This document shows, piece after piece, positions 47,687 to 59,395 of a DNA stretch of 64,000 nucleotides. How positions within the stretch are numbered: the stretch's first letter is position 1; every line of letters begins with the position of its first letter. The notes beneath the pieces are model-generated. The model was not told where the DNA came from, ran no database searches, and saw only the letters and a list, made by a program, of their open reading frames with translations. The stretch comes from Tetradesmus obliquus (Eukaryota > Chlorophyta > Chlorophyceae > Sphaeropleales > Scenedesmaceae). The position numbers and the translations under genes were made by a program. The stretch is taken from contig CP126202.1 in NCBI GenBank assembly GCA_030272155.1, forward strand, positions 1,612,001 to 1,676,000, in the 5' to 3' direction.

Positions 47687-47953
47687 TCACTCTACATCTT
47701 CTGGCTTGCCTCCTGGCACTAGTACAGCAATGTTGTTGCCGTTGAGCAGGATTTGGTCCAGCTTTGTGATGCGCTTGCCTTCCGCTGTTGTCTCAATTTC
47801 CTGCACGTCCTCCAGCACCATATTAACGTACACATCGAAGCCCCGGAGTGTGCCGACAATCTCCTTATCTCCTTTCATGATGACCCAGATTTGCGAGCCG
47901 ATGCAGCGGTCTATCAGCTCTGACGGCAGCAGGTGGCTGGGGTTAGCCTGCAT
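47687..47953 (-). CDS. LSM5: U6 snRNA-associated Sm-like protein LSm5
   Basis: Single exon, 88 codons from ATG at 47953 ([20 protein letters not shown]). Sm1 motif [19 protein letters not shown] and [10 protein letters not shown], Sm2 motif [20 protein letters not shown], giving a full Sm fold at the family's usual ~90-residue length. LSm5 belongs to the LSm2-8 ring on U6 snRNA and the LSm1-7 decapping ring. The frame stays open upstream to 48013 with another in-frame ATG (MIAQKKG), but the chosen start matches LSm5 proteins, which begin just before NPSxLLP. An upstream exon cannot be excluded. It is the only gene here without introns or exon-edge copies. Confidence 0.93.
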   Translation of the reverse strand: MQANPSHLLPSELIDRCIGSQIWVIMKGDKEIVGTLRGFDVYVNMVLEDVQEIETTAEGKRITKLDQILLNGNNIAVLVPGGKPEDVE

Positions 47954-48456
47954 GCCTTTCTTTTGGGCAATCATGGTGGCTGCGTGTGTGGTGTTTAGAT
48001 AGCTAAGGATCACGCGTTTCGGAAGCTACAGGCAGGCAAGTGGTGGCTCCAGGGCAAGGGACACAGGTGCAGCAGCAGTAGTGCAGCTACAGCAAGTGAC
48101 AAGAGTAGGCGAGACGGCACAGCAAGCAAGTGACTGCGCGAAAGATGCGAGTAAGCAGCATTCCAAGGCCGGGTGATTGTTGAGGGTGGGAAAAGACATG
48201 ACCATGCAGCACAGCGGTTTGCAGGATGGGGTTTCGCCGGGGCATTCGTCCACTGCATCCCTGAGTTGAGACAGCAAGATCATACTGTGTCCTTACGTTC
48301 AAGCCACCTAACTGTTGACTCTGTGCAGCAGCTGGACGCTGGTGTGTTGGTGAGATTTCCCAAGTTCTCTCGCCTTATCGCAGGGTAAGCGGTGGATGCT
48401 GTCGCACATAGCAAACGATCGTTATGTTCTTCATCTTACGTGCGCGCTGCGTGCAG
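47954..48456. other. Divergent spacer with a possible short exon
   Basis: Promoter side of LSM5 and of the gene to the right. Bases 48329-48384, between a CAG acceptor and GTAAGC donor, could code QLDAGVLVRFPKFSRLIAG, but its phase does not fit the next exon's main frame. Confidence 0.35.
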
Positions 48457-50591
48457 CAGTGGACCACCTCACCTGCACCTGATGGACCTGCTGCTGACGC
48501 TGCTGCTGTTGATGAACTGTTTGTTCTGTATGTCGTTCTCTACAGGGGAGCAGGCCCATACAGCCTGCAGCACAAAATGTACGTGGTACACGTCGTGCAA
48601 GCCCATGCCAATGTGCGGGCCAAGCCACGCGGCTGCAGCACAATCCACTCCGCACATGGAGCCAGCAGGGCAACGCGGCACATGCTGCACACCCAGAGCA
48701 GCAGCAGCAACAAGGAGCAGCAGATCATCTACATGCCGCCCCTGCAGGAGCAGCAGGTGCGGTCTTACCCCACCGTGGTCACCAGTTCGTATGCTTTCTG
48801 CAGAAGCGCTCAAGGATACATGAGTGCTGTGCGTTGCACCCTGCAGCCATGCACTGGGGGAGCCTCTGCTACTCATAGCAACACATAACTTGCCTCAACC
48901 ACTTTCATCAAGCTTGGCATGCTCACCCAGATGCTGCTGCTGCACTTATGATTCCTTGCAGGCCCTTGTGTGTATCAACAGCAGCGACCACTCCCTAGCC
49001 CACCCACCCCAGCGCAGCACAGCACCCCTTGCCACACTCCGTCCTGCAAGCAGCACCATCACGAGCCCAGAGCTTCGAAAAGCAGCAGGAGTGCTGGCCA
49101 AACTTGCTGCGCCATGGCAGCGCGCGACAGCACTCACTGCTATCAAGCCTCGCAGCGGCAGCAGCAGCAGCAGCAGCAGCAGCAAGACTGTCAGTGCTGG
49201 CAAGCTGAGGCAAGCTGGCGAGATGGTCATTTGCTTGCCAGATGGCACTGGTCTGCTGCTCAACAGCAACAGCAGCCCAGCTGCAAGCAACACTGTGCAA
49301 CCACAAGGCTGGCTCAGCACCCACACCCACAGCAGCAGCAGCAGCAGCAGCGCCGGCGCAGCGTCTTGCAAGCTTCCTGCAGCAGCGTTTCCTGCAAGTG
49401 TCATGCTGCGCCGGCCAGCTGCTGCTGCAGTCGGCAGGGCTTGCCGCAGCAGCACAGTAGCAGCAAGTCTGCACCGCAGGGCACATGCACAGCCCCCTGC
49501 TGCATTAGCTGCTGCTGCTGCTTGGGCCCAGCACTGGCAAGCTGTGGCTGAGGCGGCAGCAGCAGCAGCTGCTGCTTCTGCCTCTGCTGCAAAACCCGCA
49601 GTGTCGTTGCCATCACGCATGCAGAAGGGCTCAGCTGTAAGGGCAGGTGCTGCTGAGGAAGTTTGTGCAGCTGCCAGCAGCAGCAAGGTGAAAGCAGCAC
49701 CTACCTTCAGCATCCCAGGATACTACTACACACCCAGCAGCAGCAGCAGCGGTGCATTTGGTGGGCCTGGCTCCAGCTGGGGCAACTCATCCGGTGGCGG
49801 CAGCAGCAGCGGAGGTAGTGGTGCAAACAGAACCCCGCTTGCAGGCGCAGCAGCAGGCGGCCGGTCTGCAGCAGCAGCTGCTGCAGGTGGTGGCAGGGGT
49901 GCTAGCGGCTTTGGTATGTCTCCAGCAGCACCTGTGCGGCTAGCAAAGCTGGGAGTGGGTCTTATGGGTCTGGCTGCTGCTGCTGCTCTTGCGAGCATCT
50001 ACTGGGATGCATCACGGCCTGCAAGAGACACTGCTGCAGTGACAGGTGCATCTCTTCAAGGTACTGGTAGTGCAGTTATGACAGATGCAGCAGCAGCAGC
50101 AGTTGGAGCTGGTCTGCTGGAGAAGGATGAGGTTGCAGCAGCAGCAGCAGCAACAGGTGCTAATGGCACAGCTGATGCGCCTGGCTTTCACGAGTGGATG
50201 GTGCGGCGTCTGCAGGCCACGCTGCAGCAGTTTGAAGCAGAGCAGCAGCTGCTGCAGCGGGAGCTACAGATGCTGCAGGCACTGAGCAGCAGCAAGGGCA
50301 AGGCTGCTGCTGCTGCTGCTGCAGGAGGCACGTCTGACGCAGCAGCAGCAGCAGCAAGCGGCGGCAGCAGCAACTCTGTGTGGGGTAGGGTCAGGCGCTG
50401 GTTTGGCTTCACTGGCAGCAGCAGCAGCATGGCACAACAGCAGGTGGCAGCTGCTGGCAGTGAAGAGTCTGGTGAGATGACCCCGGCCGGCATTGCTGCT
50501 CGCATGGCTGACATCAGGGAGCAGCTCGAGTCACTTGACGTGCTCAAATCTGCGCTGTCTGCTGAAGCTGCGGAGCAGCAGAGGCAGCAGA

Positions 50592-50630
<39 letters not shown>

Positions 50631-50653
50631 TGTGCCATCAGGGAGCAGCTTGA
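48457..50653 (+). CDS. Unrecognised Ala/Ser-rich protein with one transmembrane segment, ends uncertain
   Basis: A likely exon 48457-48757 (ends EQQ before GTGCGG) joins in phase 0 to a long exon from 48962, open to 50653. The long exon is mainly Ala, Ser, Gly and Gln runs, so the open frame partly reflects AGC/GCA bias. Some parts look constrained: one predicted membrane helix (LAKLGVGLMGLAAAAALASI), an amphipathic helix FHEWMVRRLQATLQQFEAEQ, WGRVRRWFGF, and a terminal helix ADIREQLESLDVLKSALSAE ending in poly-Gln. The start codon is not established. The 3' end is obscured because the last 120 bases are tandemly copied downstream, so the stop at 50653 may be read-through of a donor. No family recognised; membrane-anchored organellar protein is a guess. 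Confidence 0.45.
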
Positions 50654-50700
50654 CTTGCTTGATGTTGTCTAAGACGTGCTTTCTGCAGAGGCTGCAAAGC

Positions 50701-50740
<40 letters not shown>

Positions 50741-50821
50741 GGTGTGACATCAGGGAGCAGCTGGAGTCGCTTGATGTGCTCAAAGCTGCACTGTCTGCTG
50801 AGGCTGCGGAGCAGCAGCGGC

Positions 50822-50860
<39 letters not shown>

Positions 50861-50936
50861 TGTGACTCCTCAGAGTGGCTTGATTTGCTTGATGTGCTCA
50901 AAGCTGCACTGTCTGCTGAAGCTGCGGAGCAGCAGA

Positions 50937-50971
<35 letters not shown>

Positions 50972-51078
50972 CAACTGTGATATCAGGGAGCAGCTTCATT
51001 TGCTTGACGTGCTCAAAGCTGCGCTGTCTGCTGAAGCTGCAGGAGCAGCAGCAGCAGCAGCAGCAGCTGCAGCTGCAG
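50511..51078 (+). repeat. Five tandem copies of a 3' exon edge with CAG tail
   Basis: A ~115-bp unit (IREQLESLDVLKxALSAEAA and then a CAG run followed by GTGTG) starts near 50511, 50637, 50750, 50866 and 50980. Each unit differs in CAG number and in scattered substitutions. Confidence 0.85.
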
Positions 51079-53331
51079 CGGGCAGGGGCGTCTCAGGAGT
51101 TCAACAACAGTCCCTCGCCAAGCCAGAGGGGCATGAGGGCGATGCTGTTTGTGTATATGATTTTGTCACAAGGTGGACTGACAACGTGTGGCATGTCACA
51201 GGTGGTTGACTTTGGGTGGCATGTGGTTTGACGGCTGCAGCTGTCAAGCAGCCCTATGCATATCACGTGCAAATCACGTGGCTTGATTGTGCCTCAGAGG
51301 TGCTGCATTGTGCGCTGGCACAGTTGAAGCGTGCCTGGTTTTTGTGTTGTGGAACCGCAGACAGCTGGCAGCACAATCGCATACAAAGTAGCTGCTGCTG
51401 TTGGCACCGTAGTGGTGCATTATACGCATTCAGCCGACCTCTTACAATTGTATCGCCTGTGGTTCCTGTTTGTAATACTGTGCTGTTAATAGCCTTGCGT
51501 GTACCATATGGCGTTCCGCCGCATTTTGAAGTTGAGTTGTGTCCAGTACTTCTGCGTCTTTGGTATACTAAAGCCCGCCGGCAGCAGTCATGCTGGCTTG
51601 TATGTGTGTCAATGTATCACTGGCGGGCCTTGCCTGTGGATGGAGAGGGTTTGCAGGTTGAGACTGCCTGCAAGCTGCACCCAAGCACAGTCCATGCCTG
51701 TACACAATCTTCTGCTGAGTTCTGTACTACCTTCCCGTGTATGCTTGCTTGCTCTGGTCAGCTTTTGTACCCATATCACTCAGCTGCTGGGGCTGTTGTA
51801 TGCTAGATTGTTGTTGCTTTTGCACGTGTCTCCTGTTGCGCATGGCGCTGGCATGCCAGGCTGTTGCTGCGCATGCTGTTGCTTGCGGCCTCAAATTCCC
51901 AGCTGTGCTTGCGGCCTCAACGCGGCCCCACAGACAGCCCGCTGCCATTCGTGACGGTGTGTACCAGCTGCTTTGCTGTTCAGTCGTAGAAAACCAAGGC
52001 TGGCACACTCTTGCGCTGAAAGCGCCTGGTTTCCAGAGGTTCACGGTTTTTCTGTACATCACCCTCATCAACACGATGTTGCATGCTAGTTTTGCTTAGT
52101 CTGGCGGCAATGCTGCATCGTTCTGTGCTTTTAGCCGCATGTACAACATCATTTTTGTTTGCCTAGCGTCTTGTGTAGCACGCTGCCGTGCTTTTGCAGG
52201 GCGTTGTAGTTGCTGCTGCCAGCAACTACCTGACATGCATGGGTGTGGTTGCAGCTGTCACAAACGTGTACATTTACAACACTCTTGCTTCAGTTCTGCT
52301 CTGAAGGTCATGATGCAGCATTGGCTGCATGCGGAGGTGTCTGCAAAGTTGGCAGCTGTGTTCAGTGTCAACATGTTCATTGGGTGCACATCATGACATG
52401 CCAGCTGGCCATGGCAATGCGTGCATGCTTCAAGCAAAATGTGCTCAGCCTGCGCCTTTTGAGTCCACATTCTCCCGCAGAAGGAGCACTGCATGGTGGT
52501 TTGGTGGCATGTTGCTGTCTGTTATCTACCTTGAAGCAAGCAGCACTGCACGATTGCCCCATTGGGGCGCGGGGCCGATGGCGTTGATGCTATGGCTTGA
52601 TGAGTAACATGATGATGATGCTCAATTGCCCCATCATGGCATTAGATGCCAGGAGGCACTGGCAGTCACAACAACGTGAAACAACGGTTGTTTCAGTTGC
52701 GCTGCTTCTTGCTTTGCTTGTGGATTGCACAGACAGACTGTAAAGCTTGCAGTCTCCTCCTGGGTCTAGCAATCCGCACGTTCTGCCTTTCAAAGGCGCG
52801 CACTGACAGCGACCATGCAGGCAGAAGCTGACTCAGTTTTGACACCACAGTGGGTTGTCTGGTGGGAGCATGCGGGCCTGTAATGGCTTCTGCTGGCACT
52901 GATTGCAGTGCAAGCATACAGGATATCATGCTATCAAGTATGATGAGGTTGCGTTGCACGAACCCCTTGGCGCGAAGCCGAGGCCTGCAGGGACACCAGG
53001 CTGGTGACGTTGCTGTTCCGCTTTCAACATTCAGGCAAAACTTGTCTAATTTGAAATAGTCTAATTTCTACTTTGATAAGGGATTTGATGCTGATGCCGA
53101 GCCTGAAGCCCTGCCACCAAAACCTGGAGGCTGGGGCCCACACCCCCGAGCTTATTGTCACCATAAAGATGTTTTACATTAGTTGGTCTGGCTTGGATAG
53201 TGCCAGGAATCGGGATTGATTTGTGCCAGACACTCGCGCGGCACCCAACCCCCTCAACCAGCAAGTGGTGACATCGATCCATAGCTGCTGAAGGCAGCAC
53301 ATAGTGTTCTGATCGTTATCATTAAGTCATC
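51079..53331. other. Long spacer before the beta-glucosidase gene
   Basis: About 2.2 kb in which I see no supported gene. TGTAA at about 51470 could be a poly(A) signal for the preceding gene. Composition is TG-rich on plus, without ordered repeats. Confidence 0.4.
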
Positions 53332-54881
53332 ATGGGGAAGGTGTGGGCGCTGGGCTTCGCCTGCTGGCTACTAGTGTCACCACTGGTGAGCTGAATACAT
53401 TTCGCATGGCGAAGCTGCAGCATATATACATATAGTCACTGCTTGTTATTGCCTGTTAGCTTTGCAGCCAACAGCATGGGCCTGCCATGCGGTTTGTTGA
53501 CTGCACCTTGTTGGTGCTGTACCTGCATGCCTGATCGTGTTTGCGGCACGACACACGGTCTATAGAATGGTTATCGACTATAAGCAACATCTCGCAGCGC
53601 TGTGCTGCCTCCTGAAGCTTTTACGCCAGCTATCGCTACAGTTGCTAGGCTCACCTTCTGCAGCTGCACCTGCCATTATATCACCTCCACCAAGCACGAA
53701 ACACTCAATATCCTGCCATATATACGTTCTATCGTCTTAAACCCATGTACATGTCTTCCTGATCGTGCTGACACGAGTGTAACCTGCTCTTGGTCATGTG
53801 CCTGTGTGCTTGCTGCTTCTGCTGCTGCTTCCTGCAGGTGCTGGCGCAGTCACTTCCCGGGCCGCCAGAATGTAAAGCAGACACCATGAAGAAGATTGCA
53901 TTCGGTGTCGGCAGCTCAGCAGCACAGGCAAGTATCAGTAACTGTTCAGGGCAGCAGGACTGGCATGGCGGTTGGGCAGGCTCATGCAACAGTTGACTTT
54001 GAGTTCAAGCAGAGACAAGCATCAGCATCAGCATGTCCGCAGCGCACATGGCACTGAACATGCTTTAGGGACAGCAACAAGTGAGCAGCAGTGGTGGCTA
54101 CGATTGCTGTCAGCACAGGCTGAAACTTTCAACCACAGTCCAGCAGCTGCCTTGTGCTGCCCTGGCAAGTAACCTGACAGCAAAAGCCCGTGATGTGCAC
54201 GGTGTCTGACATCCCATGCAAACTTATTAGACTGCAGCACAGCGTGTAGCACGTCACCACAGCAGCTGTGTGATGCGTGTCTTGTGCACAAACCAAAGTA
54301 TAACACCCCACCCCGCCTGCCTTCCGCTGCCGTTGCCGCTGCCGTTACTGCTTGTAGAGTGAGGGTGCAGCAGCTGTGGGCGGGCGGTCACCCAGCGTGT
54401 GGGATGTCTTTGCGAAGCAGCCTGGCAAGATCCAAGATGGCAGCAGCCCTGCTGTGGCGACTGATTTCTTCAACAAGTACAAGCAGGACATTGCACTCAT
54501 GAAGAGCATGGGTGTGAAGAACTTCAGGTGGGCAGGATAGCAGCAGCAACAGCAGCAGCAGCAGCAGCAATCAAAGCAGCATGAAAAACTCCAGGTGGGA
54601 GGGACAGCAGAAGCAGCAGCAGCTACGGCAGCAGCAGCGGCAGCATGAAAGCATGGGCGTGAGGAACTTTGAGTGGGAGGGATGGCAGCAGCGGCAGCAG
54701 CGGCAGCATGAAGAGCAAGGGCACAAAGAACTTAAGGTGGAAAGGTGCAGCAGCAGCAGCAGCGGCGGCGGCGGCGGCAGCTTTTGTGGCAGCAGTTTGA
54801 CAGCTTTAGGTGGGAGGGATGGCAGCAGCGGCAGCAGTGGCAGCATGAAGAGCAAGGGCACAAAGAACTAGGTGGAAAGGT

Positions 54882-54914
<33 letters not shown>

Positions 54915-57900
54915 GCGGCGGCGGCAGCCGTTGTGGCAGCAGTTCGACAGCTTTAGGTGGGAGGGATGGCAGCAGCAGCGGCGGCGGCAGCAGCAGCAGC
55001 AGTGGCACTTTTTACAGAAGCGCAAAGACAAATAAGAGGGACGGCGATGTGTTTGCCGTTCTGTCCTGTGTCTGCCCTTGACTGCCTGCGGCAGCAGCCG
55101 GCTCCAGCTGATGGACGTCAGCCGCAGGCAGTCAAGGGCAGCAGTTCCAGCCCCAATGGCGTTAAGTTACACCGTGCTGGCATGTCACTTTGTGCTGTCC
55201 CTTTTTTGTGTTGCAGGATGTCCATCAGCTGGAGCCGGCTACTGCCTCAGGCAGTCAAGGGCAGCAGTCCCAGCTCCGAGGGGGTCAAGTTTTACCATGC
55301 TGACACATCACTTTTTGCTGCATTGTTTCCATTCTGCAGGATGTCCATCAGCTGGAGCAGGCTGTTGCCGCAGGCTGTCAAGGGCAGCAGTCCTAGCTCC
55401 GAGGGGGTCAAGTTTTACCATGCTGACACATCACTTTTTGCTGCATTGTTTCCATTCTGCAGGATGTCTATCAGCTGGAGCAGGCTGTTGCCGCAGGCTG
55501 TCAAGGGCAGCAGTCCTAGCTCCGAGGGGGTCAAGTTTTACCATGCTGACACATCACTTTTTGCTGCATTGTTTCCATTCTGCAGGATGTCCATCAGCTG
55601 GAGCTGGCTACTGCCTCAGGCAGTCAAGGGCAGCAGTCCCAGCTCCGAGGGGGTCAAGTTTTACCATGCTGACACATCACTTTTTGCTGCATTGTTTCCA
55701 TTCTGCAGGATGTCCATCAGCTGGAGCAGGCTGTTGCCGCAGGCTGTCAAGGGCAGCAGTCCTAGCTCCGACGGGGTCAAGTTTTACCATGCTGACACAT
55801 CACTTTTTGCTGCATTGTTTCCTGTGTTGCAGGATGTCCATCAGCTGGAGCAGGCTGTTGCCGCAGGCAGTCAAGGGCAGCAGTCCCAGCTCCGAGGGAG
55901 TCAAGTTTTACCGTGCTGTGTTCAAGGCGCTGAAGGACAATGGCATAGAGCCAGCAGTGACGCTGTACCACTGGGACATGCCACAGGTGCGAGGTGGTTT
56001 TGTTTGTTTTGGTTTGGTTTGTCCGTGACAGCTGGCTACGTGCCAGTACAGGGCATCAGCAGCGCGTGCACCGTGCAGCTTTACTGTTAACACATATCGC
56101 AGGCGCAGCAGAGTCACCGGAGGTAGAGCCAGTGGCGGTTGGTCATATAGATTCGCGTGCTGTGTTGAAGTGCGCCTCAGGAGCTCAAAGATAACGGCAT
56201 CGAGCCAGCAGTGACGCTGTACCACTGGGACATGCCGCAGGTGCGCATACAGAACGCCGACGCAGCGGTGCTCTCACTGAGCTGTCTTTGCAGACCGCTG
56301 GGGCGGCAGCAGCAGAACTAAAGTTGAGAACAGTCGTGTGGCAGGAATGCCACAAAAAGCAGCAACCTTGTAGTGTTGATGTAGCTCAGACAGCTAGACA
56401 CACTGCCAACTAAAGTGGCAGCTGCCCAGAGGCCGCAGCCAGCACAACGGTGCAGCAGTGACTTTGGGCATCATGTTTTTCAAGCTACTGCTGCTGTTGC
56501 TGCTCCTGCTGCTGGCAACAGGTGCTGCAGGACAAGTACCAGGGCTTCATTGACAGGCAGATCATCGAGGACTTCACTTACTACGCTGACGTGGCATTCA
56601 AGACGTGAGTAACCCTGCGGCAGATTACAGCCCCTGTCGGATTTAAATGCTTGCAGCAGACGCTGCAGCTGGTGCATGGTTGAGGCATGCTGTCATAGCA
56701 GAAGGCATGTCTGACTTCTCATCAGCTGCAAGCAGCCCCAGAGCTGTGCTGTCAAACACCTTGCTGGCCTAACATTGCTGCTACTGCTGCTGCTGCTGCT
56801 GCTGCTGCAGGTTCGGTGACCAGGTGAAGAAGTGGACCACCTTCAACGAGCCGTGGGTGACATGCAACCTGCAGGTGGGCACAAAATGAAGGGTCAAGTC
56901 TGGTGACCCGCCATAATGTCACACAGTCACACCTGCCGTTGCAGCAGTGCATGATGATTCTGCGCTGGACGGTGGATGCAGCTATGACAGTGGCATGGAT
57001 GGCATTACAAGGGTGCTATGCGGCAGGCTGCCAGCTTCCTGTTGACATCGTGCATTGCCTGCGTATTGACGGTTGCTACATTATATATCACCTACTGCTT
57101 CTGCACTTGTGGTTTCTGGCTTGCCGCCCCACACTGCCTGACACCTTCGCACACACTGTTGTCGCACCACGCAGTACGGCAATGGTGACTTTGCGCCAGG
57201 CGTCCAGTACGGCGACAGTGGCAAGTGGAAGTGCGGGCACAACCTGCTGCTAGCCCATGCCAATGCAGTGCGGCTGTTCCGCCAGAAGTACAACTCAGAT
57301 AAGAAGGGGCGCATCGGTATGGCCCTCTGGAGCGAGTGGAGCGAGCCTTGGACTGACAAGTTTGAGGGTGAGTTCACAGTGCGAAGTTCATGGGAGGGTT
57401 GACAGTTGAGGGGGAGTTCATGGTGGGAAGTTGCAGCTGCGGGGAAGCTCCCTGTGCGAAGTCAGGCCCTCTGGAGCGAGCGGAGCGAGCCCTGGACCGA
57501 CAAGTTTGTGGGTGAGTTCACAGTGGGAAGTCGACAGATGTGGAGAAGTTCATGGTGGGAAGTTGGCAGCTCTAGCAAAGTTCACGGTGTGAGGTTCATG
57601 ACATTGGAGCGAGTGGAGCGAGCCCTGGATGGACACAAGTGAGAAGTTTTGAGAGTTCTGGAAGTTCACGGTGGAACGTCGGCAGCAGTGGGAAAGTTCA
57701 CAGCGGGAATGTGACAGCTAAAGATGAACAAGGTGCGAGGTCAGACACTCTAGAGCGAGCGAAGCAAACTTCAGCCTCGCCACACATTCTTGACAATTGC
57801 CCTTTGTTTCCCGCCCAACCATTGACCCCCTTTTCTTTCCTGTTGTACAGACAAGCGCGCAGCACAAAACAAGATCGACATCGACTTCGGCTGGTTTGCG

Positions 57901-59395
57901 GACGCCATCCATTTTGGAGACTACCCTGCCCAGGCAAAGAAGACACAGAGCGCCTTCCTGCCGGTGTTCACTGAGGAAGAAAAGAAGCTGCTGCGCCGCA
58001 GCTACGACTACATGGGGCTCACAATCTACACGGCCAAGTTTGCGAGCGAGGTGCCGGGCAACCCTAATGGGTGGTGGGTGCGCACCACGGACGTCAACGG
58101 CAAGTGAGTGGGGGCTGTGGAGTGTTGATGAGTCTATCCACACAGTTGCAATGTCGTAGCCTGCCACGTGTGGTGGTTGATGTAACAGCAGGCAACTTGC
58201 AGCATGTGACGGCTGGCAAGACACGCAGGTATGTGTCCTCTTGCCGCAGCAACGGCAGCAAGCTATTCTTCTGCCGCATAGAGCCTGTGTGTCGGTATGT
58301 GAGCAAGGTGCCAGGCAACCCTAATGGGCGGTGGGTGCGCACCATGGACGTCAACGGCAAGTGAGTGGGGGCTGCAGAGTGGCAGCAGCAATGAACACAG
58401 CTGTGAAATCACCTGACACGTGGTGTCTTCATGGAATAGCAGGAATCTGGCAGCTGGTGCGGCAGGCACACCACATCACAGGAGTGCGACGCAATATTTA
58501 CGACATGGGCACTGCATGACAGCATTGCGGCACTTTGTCTTTTGTGCACTGCTGAGCTTACTTTGTTCTCACTGAAACCGGCTGTATCAAAGATCAGCTG
58601 CAGCACTCAATGTACTGAAGCATTGCATCTGCTGCTTGCTGCTGCAGGGTGGTGGGCCAGCAAGCAGAGTCCTACTGGCTCTACAACGTGCCCTGGTCCA
58701 TCAACCGCATGCTGACCTACATGAAGAACAGATATGACAACCCGTACATTTGGGTGCTGGAAAATGGCATTTCAGAGAAAGGAGAGGGCAACAGGGTTGG
58801 CATGGGGCCAGATACGCTGCGTGATCCTCTGCGCACTGACTACTTCAGGGGATACATTTCGGAGGCCTGCAAGTGAGTAACAGCAGCAGCAGCAGCATCT
58901 GGGCTGTTCTTGCATGTGAGAAGGCCTGCAAGTGCCGGCAGTGGCAGCGGCAGCTTAGCTGCCCCTGACAGGTTGCGGCCAGAGGTCTGCAAATGCACTG
59001 GCAGTAGCTCGGCTGTCTTTGTACGTTTGAAGGAGTTCTTTACGTCAGTAGCAGCAGCAACGGCTAAGCTGTCTTTCTCAGCGAGCCTGCGAGTAAGTGG
59101 ACAAACACGCGGGTTGGTGCGCTGTTTCGTCTTATCTCCCAGCCGCAAGACGCCTCCCCTCACTGTGCTGCTGCTGCCTGGTTGCTGCAGGGCTGTGGAG
59201 AGCAACGGTGTGCGCCTCACACACTACTTTGCCTGGAGCTTCACTGACAACTGGGAGTGGCGGGAAGGCTTCAAAACCCGCTTTGGAGTCGTGCGCATCG
59301 ACTTTGCCAACCCTCAGCTGCCGCGAGGCATCAAGGACAGCGGGCGCTGGCTGAGCGAGCACGTGTTTAAGAAGTCCGGGCAGACCAAGCAGTGA
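53332..59395 (+). CDS. Secreted GH1 beta-glucosidase
   Basis: Retaining glycoside hydrolase family 1. Exons: 53332-53385, 53838-53927, 54358-54527, 55833-55986, 56522-56604, 56811-56874, 57175-57367, 57851-58103, 58648-58872, 59191-59395; 1491 nt, 496 codons plus stop, all phases agree. N-terminus [20 protein letters not shown] is a signal peptide. [14 protein letters not shown] and WDVFA are the family's N-terminal signature; [17 protein letters not shown] and [11 protein letters not shown] follow. The acid/base is in TFNEP (about E197) and the nucleophile in VLENG (about E392); WSFTDNWEW is the C-terminal signature. No ER-retention tail, so vacuole, wall or exterior. Intron 2 has a GC donor (53928). 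Introns 3, 4, 7 and 8 hold exon-edge copies. Aglycone preference cannot be told from sequence. Confidence 0.94.
54579..54880 (+). repeat. Decayed 3'-edge copies of beta-glucosidase exon 3
   Basis: Segments like ATGAAGAGCATGGGTGTGAA and the following donor recur near 54579, 54642, 54708 and 54845, separated by CAG/CGG-rich filler. They form open but spurious frames on both strands. Confidence 0.75.
55072..55832 (+). repeat. 123-bp tandem array of beta-glucosidase exon 4 5' edge
   Basis: ATGTCC at the exon 4 start recurs at 55218, 55341, 55464, 55587, 55710 and 55834 (the true exon). Spacings are 123, 123, 123, 123 and 124. Each unit has its own TTCTGCAGG or TTGCAGG acceptor and codes [20 protein letters not shown], then 21 intron-derived residues. 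A further partial unit at 55121 lacks the exon's first bases and is paired with an inverted segment from 55072. Confidence 0.92.
56176..58362 (+). repeat. 3'-edge copies of beta-glucosidase exons 4, 7 and 8
   Basis: Exon 4: 56176-56239 ([16 protein letters not shown] plus donor). Exon 7: 57462-57507 and about 57604-57640 ([13 protein letters not shown] plus donor), with a weaker trace near 57748. Exon 8: 58295-58362 ([17 protein letters not shown] plus donor). Confidence 0.85.

Noticed and set aside
54957-56090. 377-codon open frame with repeated 41-residue units, resembling a repeat protein
   Set aside because: The units are exon 4 5' edge plus intron sequence of the beta-glucosidase; the frame is lost at the last 124-bp spacing and has no donor or start of its own.
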